A DNA stretch of 52,355 nucleotides from Candidatus Thorarchaeota archaeon (GTDB lineage: Archaea > Asgardarchaeota > Thorarchaeia > Thorarchaeales > Thorarchaeaceae), in the NCBI GenBank assembly GCA_016839245.1, contig JAEOUN010000036.1:1-52355 (forward strand). The letters run 5' to 3'. How positions within the stretch are numbered: position 1 is the first letter of the stretch; each line of letters opens with the position of its first letter. Shown piece by piece: positions 34,734 through 43,969 of the stretch. The notes below the pieces were generated by a model. It was not told the DNA's origin, made no database searches, and saw only the letters and a program-made list of their open reading frames with translations. Position numbers and translations under genes: made by a program.

Positions 34734-35422
34734 TTCACTGCCCTCACGAAGTTCTCAAGAATTTTTAATCCATCACTTGACCCTAATACAGGTCTGCAGG
34801 CTCTTTCTGGATGAGGCATAAGTCCAAGTACATTTCCTTTCTGATTGGTAATTGCTGCGATATTATAGATTGAACCATTGGGATTTGCTTCTTCTGTTAA
34901 CTCCCCCGCCTCGTTACAATAACGGAATGGTATCCGTACTTCATCATTAAGAACTGTCCATTCGTCATCTGAACAATAATAATTCCCCTCAGCATGAGCG
35001 ATGGGCAATCTAATAATACCTCCCTCTAAACCTTCAGTAAACAATGTAGTATGCTCTGAAACATGAATGTACACCCATTTGCAGATAAATCTAGCAGAGT
35101 CATTTGGCAAAAGGACGCCTGGTAATACTCCCATCTCTGTTAATATCTGAAATCCGTTACAAATCCCCAAGATAGGATATCCGTCTTCTGAGAAGTCTCG
35201 GACTGCCTCAACAATTGGCTCCACTGAAGCAACTGCACCTGCACGTAAATAATCACCGTAAGAGAATCCTCCTGGGATTACCACGCCTTCGGCATCTCTA
35301 AGGCCCGCAATGCCTTTTCTCGATGGGACTAGATAAGGATCTGCTTCTTTAATCATTGAGAGTGCTCTTAGAACATCTGATTCGTTGTTTGTCCCTGGGA
35401 ATCTGAGAACAGCAATCGACAC
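34727..35422 (-). CDS. purQ: FGAM synthase, glutamine amidotransferase subunit
   Basis: A class I glutamine amidotransferase of 231 residues that supplies ammonia to PurL. It shows VLRFPGTNNESD at the start, GGFSYGDYLRAGA, ILGICNGFQILTEMG with the nucleophilic Cys, and LMPHPERAC with the catalytic His. It starts at GTG 35422, whose first base is the last base of the purC-purS stop (TAGTG), a coupled junction. It ends inside purL. Confidence 0.96.
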   Translation of the reverse strand: MSIAVLRFPGTNNESDVLRALSMIKEADPYLVPSRKGIAGLRDAEGVVIPGGFSYGDYLRAGAVASVEPIVEAVRDFSEDGYPILGICNGFQILTEMGVLPGVLLPNDSARFICKWVYIHVSEHTTLFTEGLEGGIIRLPIAHAEGNYYCSDDEWTVLNDEVRIPFRYCNEAGELTEEANPNGSIYNIAAITNQKGNVLGLMPHPERACRPVLGSSDGLKILENFVRAVKC

Positions 35423-36387
35423 TATTGGAGCCTCACTTTACTTCTCTCTGATATTGGATTCGAAAGGAGTTTCACATTCATTATCTCAAGCTTATTCAAT
35501 ACTTCAGTTGTAATTGGTTTCTTGAGTATTATACTGAATATCTTCCCCATTCGTACATCCTCTACATCTCCAAAACCAAGACGATTCAATGCTTTTCTAG
35601 TCACTTCACCAGGGGGATTTTTGATTCCTAGTTTTGGTTCTACAATCACCTGCAAAATTTCGCTTCTTGATTCGACAAGTTCTGGTTTTGCTTTCTGAAT
35701 TGTATTCAGAAGCGCTGTATACGTTTCAATAAGGTTGCCTTTATCCTCTCGGAAAACATCCTTATCCATCGATTCTGATTTCGCATCCCAGACTCTCATT
35801 GTATCCGATGAAATTTCATCTGATAAAACTATATAGCCCTCTTCGGTTTGACCAAACTCCAATTTGAAATCAACAAGAATGAGGTCTTGTTGTTTGAGGA
35901 GTCCACTTAGATAATAATTAACTGATAATGTTACAGATCTTAGAAATTGTATTTGTTGCCTTGTAACCAATCCAATTCTTATCGCAGCTCCCTCAGAGAT
36001 TAGGGGATCGTGTAGTTTATCATTTTTAACAAAGAACTCCACTAAAGGATTTTCAAATTCCGTTCCCTTTTTCACTCCATATCGCTTACAGAATGATCCT
36101 GCAGCTCTATTTCGACATACTACCTCTATGGGAAAAATTCCTACTTTTTTGCAGAGAAGTTGAGGTCCTTTAAGCCGTCTTATGAAATGAGTGTCTATTC
36201 CTTTGCCTTCCAAGTAACCAAGAAGAAACTCAGACATATCACATGTAAGATTGCCCTTCCCTGGGAATTCATCCTTTTTTGCGCCATTTCCTGCTGTTAC
36301 AGTATCCTTAAACTCGATAATGACACGGTTTGCAGATTTCGTGTCCTGAAGAACACGCTTTGCTTTCCCTTCATAGATTAATTCCAT
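35422..36387 (-). CDS. purC-purS: PurC-PurS fusion (SAICAR synthetase + FGAM synthase small subunit)
   Basis: A 321-residue frame. Residues 1-235 are SAICAR synthetase: YEGKAKRVLQ, EFKDTVTAGNGAKKDEFPGK, VCRNRAAGSFCKRYG, LVDFKLEFG, LSDEISSDTMRVWD. Residues 242-321 are a complete PurS: VEPKLGIKNPPGEVTRKALN, then GDVEDVRMGKIF, then VKLLSNPISERSKVRL. PurC joins aspartate to CAIR; PurS bridges PurQ and PurL two steps earlier in the route. No stop lies between them, and no separate purS occurs in the cluster. It is 27 nt after the purP-like gene and coupled to purQ. Confidence 0.92.
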   Translation of the reverse strand: MELIYEGKAKRVLQDTKSANRVIIEFKDTVTAGNGAKKDEFPGKGNLTCDMSEFLLGYLEGKGIDTHFIRRLKGPQLLCKKVGIFPIEVVCRNRAAGSFCKRYGVKKGTEFENPLVEFFVKNDKLHDPLISEGAAIRIGLVTRQQIQFLRSVTLSVNYYLSGLLKQQDLILVDFKLEFGQTEEGYIVLSDEISSDTMRVWDAKSESMDKDVFREDKGNLIETYTALLNTIQKAKPELVESRSEILQVIVEPKLGIKNPPGEVTRKALNRLGFGDVEDVRMGKIFSIILKKPITTEVLNKLEIMNVKLLSNPISERSKVRLQ

Positions 36388-36414
36388 GTTTTTTCACCTT
36401 TTTTATTTTCATTT

Positions 36415-37488
36415 CTAAGTTGTTGCTTCAGCAAGATTATCTTCCTCAATAGCTTTCATTATATCAATCATACACAGATCCAGTGGGGAGTGTATCTGTT
36501 GGCTGAACTTGAGAGAGAGTCTTCTCATTTCTGGACTTGTTGGACCAATACAGGGAGCTCCTGGAACGCGGGGACTAAGATCAAAGACCACAAATTCTGA
36601 CGTATTTGTAAGTGCTCCTTGCAATGAAAAAAGCCCTATCATTTTTGGTGGAAAATGCTCTTTTACACCATTGATTAATTTCTCAGCTGCTTCATATACT
36701 AATGGTTTCTTGCTCTCTCTCATTGTTACTCCTTTATGCCCCACCTCTTCGTTCACCGTTGTAAAATTAATTTTCATTTGTTCAGTAGCCGGGAGATTTA
36801 GAAGACCACTTAGATTTGTTTGAATTCGGTCTTCAAAACCTACTAAATCCAAGTCTCCAAAATGCTCACTCATAGCATATGCCTGGAAGTTGGCATTGAA
36901 TCTTGGGGCAATAATAAATTCCTCAATAATTGCATCGTGCAAATCGTCCTGTGTAATCAATTCTTGATCAATCATAGATTGACTGTTTTTTTCATAGTCT
37001 TCTGGTGAATTTGCATAAAAGAATGCCCTTTCCAGTGGTCTGTTTTTTTGTTGAATCTTTATTATTACTAATCTATCAATGGTATTTGGTGTGAAGAATT
37101 TCGGAATCCTAATACCTGATTCTTTAAGTAACCAGTATTGGTCTTTCTCTAATCCTCTCTCCTCCACTCTGAGCAACTTACGATTTCCATAGATTGGTAT
37201 CTTGAATTTTCTTTCGATATTTTCATAACCGACATACACAGAGAATGAGCGATTGGGAATCCATAATGTGCCAAATTCTGAGAGTTGATCTTGAATTTCA
37301 TCCTGAACTACATCTTTGAATTTGTCAAGTACTATAACATGATCATAGAGGTGTTTATTGTAATGAGAATATAATTTCTCTCTTCCTTTCTGACAGACCA
37401 CTACAGTTTCAAAACCTGATGATTTAGCAGCAACACCAATCTCCTCTGCACTATGAGATCCTAGCATACCAATAATTGGGAGTTTCAT
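36415..37488 (-). CDS. Diverged PurP paralog of unknown function
   Basis: A 357-residue relative of PurP (ATP-grasp, formate-dependent AICAR formyltransferase). The N-terminal GMLGSHSAEEIGVAAKSSGF, FSVYVGYENIE, YGNRKLLRVEERGLEKDQYW and the C-terminal DLSPRVPGAP match PurP. The glycine-rich loop that covers ATP in true PurP is replaced by KIQQKNRPLERAFFYAN (about 145-160), with no GG. Archaea often hold more than one PurP type, some without known function. Candidate roles are a regulatory or scaffolding partner of the true PurP, or another late purine step. It lies 98 nt downstream of the canonical purP. Confidence 0.8.
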   Translation of the reverse strand: MKLPIIGMLGSHSAEEIGVAAKSSGFETVVVCQKGREKLYSHYNKHLYDHVIVLDKFKDVVQDEIQDQLSEFGTLWIPNRSFSVYVGYENIERKFKIPIYGNRKLLRVEERGLEKDQYWLLKESGIRIPKFFTPNTIDRLVIIKIQQKNRPLERAFFYANSPEDYEKNSQSMIDQELITQDDLHDAIIEEFIIAPRFNANFQAYAMSEHFGDLDLVGFEDRIQTNLSGLLNLPATEQMKINFTTVNEEVGHKGVTMRESKKPLVYEAAEKLINGVKEHFPPKMIGLFSLQGALTNTSEFVVFDLSPRVPGAPCIGPTSPEMRRLSLKFSQQIHSPLDLCMIDIMKAIEEDNLAEATT

Positions 37489-37586
37489 TCACCGGCCTCC
37501 AAAATGGAATACCGCTCTTTTTTCTGATGTACACTGGAAAAAGTCTGTTTGAAAGTATTTTGTTTTTTGTTTTTCATCAACTAAAA

Positions 37587-38540
37587 TCACCTCAGACCCT
37601 CATCCAATCTTCCTTGTTCTTCGAGATTACGAATTTCAAGAGCAATTCTTCTTCCCATCCACATTTGTTCTCCGAACAAAACATAAGAATAAGGAGAGGA
37701 TGGAATCCAGACATTTGTTCCTGCTACAATTCTGCCGCTAAATTCAAAGCAATAGATATCTTGGTTTTTATCAATAATTGTTTCTAGACAGAATGGACCA
37801 ACGAGTCTTTCACCTGTTATTTTTTCAAATCCTTTTACGAACTTCTGTCCCATATCGAAGTATTGTGAGAGTGTAGATTCGCGAAGAACCAGTGGAAGAT
37901 TCCCAACTACGACAAAAGATGGCGAATTATCAAATCTTTGATTGGCATCAGCATCTGTTTCATATCTAATGTCCGCTCCAAAGACTTCTAGTCTGTTTCT
38001 AGATAATGAATTGAAATATGTCATAAAGATTTTAGTTCCAATAATGTATTCTTGATACATATACTCTATTCCTTGTTGCTCTCTACTTTTGATTTCCTCT
38101 TCATTTCTAGCAATGAAATATCCTGTTCCTCCTGCTGCACCATCTGATTTGGCAATCACTGGCGTGCTGACTTCATCGATGCTCTTGTATTCTCTTGGAA
38201 CCATCAGTCCTGATTCTGTCATAAGCCTTGATTTGAGTTTACGATTCTCCTCCCAACGGAGTAGTTCTTTATTGCCAAAGATATGAATATTAGAATTGAG
38301 AATTCTCTCTGCCCCAACATATGCAATAAAAGATCCGTGGGGGATGATAATAACATCAGATAAATCCATGTCAATTAATTGATCAAATGAGTCAAGTTCG
38401 ACTATTGAATCTTCAAGTCCAAATGCTTTGTAAAACGCAACTCTATCTGGAGTACAATAAAGTTCGGTTTCGAATCCTTCAGCTTTTGCTCCTGTAATTA
38501 TGTTAAGAGCACTATGACTTGCTAGTGTCCCAATCTTCAT
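37587..38540 (-). CDS. purP: Formate-dependent AICAR formyltransferase (FAICAR synthetase)
   Basis: Makes FAICAR from AICAR, formate and ATP, the archaeal replacement for the PurH formyl transfer. The 317 residues keep GTLASHSALNIITGAKAEGF, IPHGSFIAYVGAERI, FGNKELLRWEENRKLK and the glycine-rich ATP loop AKSDGAAGGTGYFIA (129-143). GPFCLE and FEFSGRIVAGTN in the C-terminal half supply the active-site and metal residues. The length is slightly short for the family. Its ATG overlaps the purF stop (ATGA), so it is coupled to purF. Confidence 0.9.
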   Translation of the reverse strand: MKIGTLASHSALNIITGAKAEGFETELYCTPDRVAFYKAFGLEDSIVELDSFDQLIDMDLSDVIIIPHGSFIAYVGAERILNSNIHIFGNKELLRWEENRKLKSRLMTESGLMVPREYKSIDEVSTPVIAKSDGAAGGTGYFIARNEEEIKSREQQGIEYMYQEYIIGTKIFMTYFNSLSRNRLEVFGADIRYETDADANQRFDNSPSFVVVGNLPLVLRESTLSQYFDMGQKFVKGFEKITGERLVGPFCLETIIDKNQDIYCFEFSGRIVAGTNVWIPSSPYSYVLFGEQMWMGRRIALEIRNLEEQGRLDEGLR

Positions 38541-39937
38541 TCAACAAACTCCCTCTCATAGTCTCTTTGATCTGTAGTATTCTCATGTTGTTGTAAGTTA
38601 TCTCTGATTTTCTGTGCATATTCAGTCGGATAATTACCATCTAGACATGCTAAGCATAAATCCTTCAGACCAATTGCATTCTCCAAGGTATCTCTCTCTT
38701 GATATACCAGTTCATCTGCACCGATGAAATCAGCAATTTCCTGCATATCTGTTGTAGCAGCTATCAACTCTTTGTCAGTAGAGATATCAATACCATAGTA
38801 ACAGGGATGAGTTTGAGGTGGACATGTAACAGCGAAGTAGACTCTCGATGCCCCTCTCTGCTTAAGATCTGCTACAATCATTTTTGCAGTTGTACCTCTC
38901 ACGATACTATCGTCAACAACTAGTATAATTTTGCCTTTGATTTTATCGTCTAAATAGAGATACTTCTGTCGTGCCATTGAGTCCCGTTCATCCTGTGAAC
39001 GAGCAATGAATGTCCTTCCAAGATACCTATTTTTCAGAATAATCTCTCTCATTGGTACATCGAGAAACTCAGCCATAGCTTGCGCTGCAGGGCGACTTGT
39101 ATCTGGTACAGGAACAACATAATCCGGTAGATTCACCTTCTTTTTAAGAAAAGTCTGAGCTAGTGCTCTACCAAGTCTAAATCGAACGTCATAGACCAAT
39201 TGGTTTTCCATCTTGGCTGCTGGATGGGCAAAATAGACATATTCGAAAAAGCAATGTGAATGAAGTGAATTTTGAGAGATTGAATATGACTCCATAGTGC
39301 CATTCTCACCAAATATAAGAAGTTCTCCTGGATAGACATCTCTCTCTATTGGAATTCCTGCCATGTCCAATACTGTACTCTCTGATGCCACAAGCGTGAG
39401 TCCATTGGTACGTCCGAAGACTATTGGCTTGAAACCCCGACTATCTCTATAAGCGAATATTTTATTCTTGTAAATACCTACCAGACTAAAAGCTCCATCA
39501 ATCTCAGTTTCTAGGGCTTGAAATGCTTCTTGCAAGATTCCACCATTATTCTGTAGATGGAGTGAAATCCTTTGTGCAATGAACTCACCATCACAGTCAT
39601 AGGTATGGTCTGAAACTAGTTTCATATTGGTAATGTTTCCATTATGAGTCAGTGAAATCTGACCTACATTGAACGGTCCCACAAATGTATCCAGTTCATC
39701 CATTGAAGCGACTCGTTTTCCAGAAGTAGGATATCTTGTACTCCCAAGAATCTGATTCGAGTGTTTATTAGGAATTTCTATTCGACTCGGACTGCCAATA
39801 GCTTTCGCTGACTTGATTTCATCCTGATCTATCCATAATAGACCTGCTGCATCTTGACCGCGATGAGCCAATAAGAGTAAACTCTCTTTTGCCATTTTAA
39901 TTGAATAATTTCCCAATATCCCCAATAGACCACACAT
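38537..39937 (-). CDS. purF: Amidophosphoribosyltransferase, Fe-S type
   Basis: First committed enzyme of purine synthesis: PRPP plus glutamine gives phosphoribosylamine. The 466 residues start MCGLLGILGN, so the nucleophile Cys2 is exposed by Met removal with no propeptide. The phosphoribosyltransferase motif is ILVVDDSIVRGTTAK. Cysteines in HSHCFFEYVYF, CPPQTHPCYYGID and LKDLCLACLDGNYPT match the four 4Fe-4S ligands of the Bacillus-type enzyme, suggesting an oxygen-sensitive cluster and an anaerobic cell. It starts 6 nt after the purN stop. Confidence 0.95.
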   Translation of the reverse strand: MCGLLGILGNYSIKMAKESLLLLAHRGQDAAGLLWIDQDEIKSAKAIGSPSRIEIPNKHSNQILGSTRYPTSGKRVASMDELDTFVGPFNVGQISLTHNGNITNMKLVSDHTYDCDGEFIAQRISLHLQNNGGILQEAFQALETEIDGAFSLVGIYKNKIFAYRDSRGFKPIVFGRTNGLTLVASESTVLDMAGIPIERDVYPGELLIFGENGTMESYSISQNSLHSHCFFEYVYFAHPAAKMENQLVYDVRFRLGRALAQTFLKKKVNLPDYVVPVPDTSRPAAQAMAEFLDVPMREIILKNRYLGRTFIARSQDERDSMARQKYLYLDDKIKGKIILVVDDSIVRGTTAKMIVADLKQRGASRVYFAVTCPPQTHPCYYGIDISTDKELIAATTDMQEIADFIGADELVYQERDTLENAIGLKDLCLACLDGNYPTEYAQKIRDNLQQHENTTDQRDYEREFVE

Positions 39938-39943
39938 AAATTG

Positions 39944-40549
39944 CTACTCCTTGATAATGACCTTCTTTCCATCGATTGTTAGTTTATGTTCACAATAGAG
40001 TTCAACAGATTTTACTAAAATTCGATGCTCTTCTGTGAGAATTCTCTCAGACAATGCATCCCCAGTATCATCCTGGAACACTGGCACTGCTTTCTGCATT
40101 ATAATAGGTCCGTCATCCATCTCAAATGTTACAAAGTGCGTAGTGCATCCAGACACTCGTGCTCCAGATTCCACTGCTTGCCACTGGGCTTTAAGACCTT
40201 TAAAAGATGGAAGAAGTGATGGATGAACATTGATGATTCTTGATCCATATCTATCTATGAAACGATGGGTCAACATTCGTGTATACCCAGCAAGAACGAC
40301 AAGACTGACATTGTATTTTTCAAGAGTCTTAATGATTTGCCTATCGAATTCATCTCTATCCGGATATTTGATTCTTGTAATAATCTCAATTGGAATTCTA
40401 GCTTTTCTTGCACGTTGTAGCGCCAAAGCATTACTCTTGTTGCTGATAACGACAGAAATTTTTGCTCGAAGCTGCTTACGGAGTTCAGCATCAATAAGTG
40501 CCTGTAGATTGGATCCTCGCCCACTCACGAGGACACCTATCTGCTCCAT
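39944..40549 (-). CDS. purN: Phosphoribosylglycinamide formyltransferase (folate-type)
   Basis: Transfers a formyl group from 10-formyl-tetrahydrofolate to GAR. The 201 residues contain VLVSGRGSNLQAL for phosphate binding, IINVHPSLLPSFKG with the catalytic Asn and His, and EMDDGPII with the catalytic Asp. It is the first gene of the cluster. Its presence beside formate-dependent PurP means this cell would use a folate donor for the first formyl step and free formate for the second. The message is probably leaderless or has a very short leader. Confidence 0.94.
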   Translation of the reverse strand: MEQIGVLVSGRGSNLQALIDAELRKQLRAKISVVISNKSNALALQRARKARIPIEIITRIKYPDRDEFDRQIIKTLEKYNVSLVVLAGYTRMLTHRFIDRYGSRIINVHPSLLPSFKGLKAQWQAVESGARVSGCTTHFVTFEMDDGPIIMQKAVPVFQDDTGDALSERILTEEHRILVKSVELYCEHKLTIDGKKVIIKE

Positions 40550-40574
40550 GCGAACGTTGCATCCAATAGTCCCT

Positions 40575-40584
40575 TAATAAAATC
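40575..40584 (-). promoter_or_regulatory. TATA-like box for the purine cluster
   Basis: On the minus strand the sequence reads ATTTTATTAA, centred about 30 nt before the purN start at 40549. No ribosome binding site lies between them. This fits a short-leader or leaderless transcript for the whole purine cluster. Confidence 0.4.
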
Positions 40585-40653
40585 TCTTCCTGCTTGAAAT
40601 GGCTAGGAGATGCACTAGAATGGTTTTTGACGGCATCATGTTCCATTTGTTGA

Positions 40654-41199
40654 TTACACAAACTCACGGAGTATAGTTCCTATTACAGAACCAAGCAAGC
40701 TCGCGACAATAATCATGATGAAGTATCCAGATGTTATTGTTATACCACTCAAAATAAAGTTACCAATTCCCAGAGATGGTGTAAGTAAAGCTGGTGTTGT
40801 CAGAAAGATAACAAAAATCACAAAGAAGAAGATGGAACATAAAAATCCTCCAATGAGTGCTTTTCCTGTTTCTGATACTACTAATCCTATCGGAATTGCC
40901 GCAATTGCGGGAATGAAGAACAGAAATGTGGCTGAGCTCTCCCATATGTTCACAGTGACAAATGAATAAATTGCTACATCAATAATTGCTACTAGAAGGG
41001 GGATTAAAAGGAGGACTAACTTTTCCCGATCTTCTTCATACATGTGATGACCAAAGAACCTGACAACAGGTTGGGGTCTTCCCTCTTTTACTAACGTTTC
41101 TTTTTCAACAGATGGAAGTGGTCTAAAGAGTCCTTTCTTCTCTTCTTCGGGGGGACTCTCTTCAGGTTCCTCTACTCTATATTTTTCCTCATCAGCCAT
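40654..41199 (-). CDS. Membrane protein with charged N-terminus, unknown
   Basis: About 181 residues. The first 70 are soluble and rich in Glu, Lys and Pro (VEEPEESPPEEEKKG), followed by four or five membrane helices to the end. No family is recognised. The frame is open to 41289, but the first 30 codons look non-coding and ATG 41199 (MADEEKYRVEE) starts at the acidic region. It sits upstream of purN on the same strand, about 100 nt away, and is divergent from the isoprenoid gene. No link to purine synthesis is evident. Confidence 0.6.
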   Translation of the reverse strand: MADEEKYRVEEPEESPPEEEKKGLFRPLPSVEKETLVKEGRPQPVVRFFGHHMYEEDREKLVLLLIPLLVAIIDVAIYSFVTVNIWESSATFLFFIPAIAAIPIGLVVSETGKALIGGFLCSIFFFVIFVIFLTTPALLTPSLGIGNFILSGITITSGYFIMIIVASLLGSVIGTILREFV

Positions 41200-41344
41200 A
41201 TTTGTCACTGGACACAATGTAAATGAGTCAAGAAAAAAAGGCTTTGCATCGCGCAATGAGCTAATGAGCCTGATATTATAATAGACCACAAGTTCTATCT
41301 GTATATATGACCTATCTTCAAATTATTACATGGGAGATAAGAAA

Positions 41345-42475
41345 ATGGTCGAAGACATGCCTTTTCACGATGATGATATTGATGATGAAACTAGTGAAGC
41401 TTCAATGACTCGACGACGGAAAATTGAGCACATTGAGATATGCCTTGACGAGGATGTCCAATGCAGACGAACCACAATGTTTGAAGATATTGAATTCATT
41501 CATAATGCATTGCCAGAGATTGATAAAGACAAGATTGATCTTACGACAAATTTCTTCGGCCTAAAAGCATCTGCTCCGCTTGTAATCGCAGCCATGACTG
41601 GTGGACATCCACAGACAAAGAACATCAATGAACGACTAGCAGCTGCTGCAGAAGAACTTGGCTTGCCTATTGGTGTTGGGAGTCAGAGAGCTGCTGTTGA
41701 AGATCCATCATTAGCTGACACTTTTAAAATCGTAAGGGATCGAGCACCATCAGTGCCAGTGATTGCCAATATTGGTGCGACTCATGTTTCAGCGGCAGCA
41801 GAAGCAGTCGAAATGATAGATGCTGATATTCTTGCAGTTCATCTTAATCCGTTGCAAGAAGCCATTCAACCTGAAGGTGATTGCAATTCTGAAGGAGTCA
41901 TTGATAGTATTGCTGAGATTATTGATTCCGTTGATGTTCCTGTAATAGTAAAAGAAACAGGTGCAGGGATATCTACAGAAGTAGCACGAACACTTGAGGA
42001 AATTGGTATTGATGGTGTAGATGTTGGAGGTGTAGGTGGAACAAGCTGGGCTGCGGTTGAATATTTCAGAGCCTTGAAGGATGAAGATGATGTTAAAGCT
42101 CAGCTAGGTCTTGAATTTTGGGACTGGGGTCTGCCGACTGCTCTTAGTGTTATTATGGTACTAGATGCCACTGAACTTGATGTAATTGCGACAGGTGGTA
42201 TTAGATCAGGATTAGATGTAGCAAAAGCCCTAAGTTTAGGTGCAATAGCGGCCGGCTTAGCTCATCCTGTTCTAAGGCCGGCTGTCCATGGTTCATCTCT
42301 TGATGTAATAGTCCACCTTGAGAAGATACTAGATGGATTGAGGGTGGCGATGTATCTTAATGGTTGTTCCACTGTGAGTGAAATGGCTTCAAGACCACTA
42401 ATTATCAAGGGACAGTTAGTTGAGGCACTACGCTCACTTGATATTGATTACAAGAGAGTTGCTGTTGGACTCTAG
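41345..42475 (+). CDS. fni: Type 2 isopentenyl-diphosphate isomerase
   Basis: FMN-dependent enzyme that interconverts IPP and DMAPP, the first step towards archaeal membrane lipids. It shows CRRTTMFEDIEFIHNALPEI at the N-terminus (the family's RR segment), VIAAMTGGHPQT, LPIGVGSQRAA, ILAVHLNPLQE with GDCN nearby, VIVKETGAGIS and IATGGIRSGLDVAKAL for FMN phosphate. The length is slightly long because of an acidic N-terminal extension (DDDIDDE). The frame is open from ATG 41330, but GGGAGAT at 41332-41338 lies 6 nt before ATG 41345, so I choose the latter. A TATA-like stretch lies at 41301-41310. Confidence 0.93.
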   Translation: MVEDMPFHDDDIDDETSEASMTRRRKIEHIEICLDEDVQCRRTTMFEDIEFIHNALPEIDKDKIDLTTNFFGLKASAPLVIAAMTGGHPQTKNINERLAAAAEELGLPIGVGSQRAAVEDPSLADTFKIVRDRAPSVPVIANIGATHVSAAAEAVEMIDADILAVHLNPLQEAIQPEGDCNSEGVIDSIAEIIDSVDVPVIVKETGAGISTEVARTLEEIGIDGVDVGGVGGTSWAAVEYFRALKDEDDVKAQLGLEFWDWGLPTALSVIMVLDATELDVIATGGIRSGLDVAKALSLGAIAAGLAHPVLRPAVHGSSLDVIVHLEKILDGLRVAMYLNGCSTVSEMASRPLIIKGQLVEALRSLDIDYKRVAVGL

Positions 42476-43878
42476 CAAGCTCCTATACGTTGAAGATATT
42501 TTGTCCTTTGCCTAATACCATGAAGCATTTGAACAGCTTCTTCAATTGTATCTGCAGCAGGTATTCCGTTTAGTTCAAAACCTCGAATAATCACTTCATA
42601 TTTTTCCAAGTCTGGTACATAGGCAACAACTGTTTTTGGGTGTCGTTTTGATACATTGGCTACTCTTGCACCAATTTGCAATGAAATCCCAGGAGCATAA
42701 GGTAGTAAAAGCAACAGCGCAGCATCTATGGAATCGAATGACAACATTTTATCGAGTACATTTTCATAGTCTATGTCTGAAGCTGAACCAGTAAGGTCAC
42801 AGGGATTTCTAAATGACGCAATCTCTTGATATGCTGGAGTCATAGCTGACCTCATCGAATCTTGCTCCTCCTTCGAGAATGGAGGAAACTCAAGTCCGTA
42901 GGATGAAGCCTCATCACTTGCTATTACTCCATGGCCACCACTTACTGACAGTGTTCCAATTCTATCTGACATCATCAATTTAGGTTTGAACGAGAACATC
43001 TTGGCATACGCCATGACTTCATCTTCATCAATTGCGTGTATTACTCCATATTGTCGAAATGCTGCACCAGCAATCGCCTGATCTCCTGCAAGAGAAGATG
43101 TATGGCTTTGAGTTGCTCTATGACCTGCGTCAGATTCGCCACCTTTCAACACTACTACTGGTTTTTTCTGGACTATCTTTTGGCATGCTTCGACAAATTT
43201 TCTTCCTTCACTGATACCAAAGCCTTCCAAATAGCAAATTATGACATTGATATTGTTGTCTTTTCCAAAGTGTTCAACAAAATCTGTGACCTTTATCTGT
43301 GCTTGGTTACCAATAGATATTGCTGCAGCAATTCCCACTCTTCTATCAGCAAATTCCTCAAGTCTTTCGATTAGCCATCCACCACTTTGAGATATGATGG
43401 CCACATGACCTTTTGAAGGTCTAGCGACACGCTCTGACGGGAGAAAGAAGGTGTCAAGGACTTCTGGAACATAGACACCAATGCAGTTTGGTCCAACCAT
43501 TGAAATTCTATAATTATTTGCAATTTCCACAATTTCTGATTGAAGCACTTTTCCTGATTCTCCAATCTCACTAAAACCGCCTGAAACGACAATCACAGAT
43601 TGTATTCTCTTTTCTCCACATTCTTTTAGAACACTTGGAACAAATCTCGCAGGTACTGATATTACAACAAGCTCAATATCATTTGGAGCCTCTGTAATTG
43701 ATTCGTACACCTTCACTCCTTCCACATATCCGCCCTTGGGATTGATTGGATATGTTGGGATGCCATTTTCAAAAGCTAGTTTTCTAAAAATTACATTACC
43801 TGGTGAAAACGGATTGGATGTAGACACACCTACTACTGCGGTAACTTTAGGCTGTAGCATTGTCTTTAAACCAGACAT
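42472..43878 (-). CDS. ADP-forming acyl/acetyl-CoA synthetase, alpha subunit
   Basis: A 468-residue protein of the archaeal acetate-CoA ligase (ADP-forming) family. It has the CoA-binding Rossmann domain (AVVGVSTSNPFSPGN, GPNCIGVYVPE), the succinyl-CoA ligase-like domains (AIISQSGGWLIERLEE), and the phospho-His loop AGHRATQSHTSSLAG. These enzymes make ATP from acyl-CoA in fermentative archaea. Only the alpha part is present; the ATP-grasp beta subunit must be encoded elsewhere. Its stop overlaps that of the convergent fni gene by 4 nt. Confidence 0.88.
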   Translation of the reverse strand: MSGLKTMLQPKVTAVVGVSTSNPFSPGNVIFRKLAFENGIPTYPINPKGGYVEGVKVYESITEAPNDIELVVISVPARFVPSVLKECGEKRIQSVIVVSGGFSEIGESGKVLQSEIVEIANNYRISMVGPNCIGVYVPEVLDTFFLPSERVARPSKGHVAIISQSGGWLIERLEEFADRRVGIAAAISIGNQAQIKVTDFVEHFGKDNNINVIICYLEGFGISEGRKFVEACQKIVQKKPVVVLKGGESDAGHRATQSHTSSLAGDQAIAGAAFRQYGVIHAIDEDEVMAYAKMFSFKPKLMMSDRIGTLSVSGGHGVIASDEASSYGLEFPPFSKEEQDSMRSAMTPAYQEIASFRNPCDLTGSASDIDYENVLDKMLSFDSIDAALLLLLPYAPGISLQIGARVANVSKRHPKTVVAYVPDLEKYEVIIRGFELNGIPAADTIEEAVQMLHGIRQRTKYLQRIGAC

Positions 43879-43969
43879 TGAATACCCTCGATTTAAGATT
43901 AAATGAGAATAGTCATTATCCCTTATATCACTGTGCCTTTAAGATTGACTTGGAACATTCGTTCTCAAA

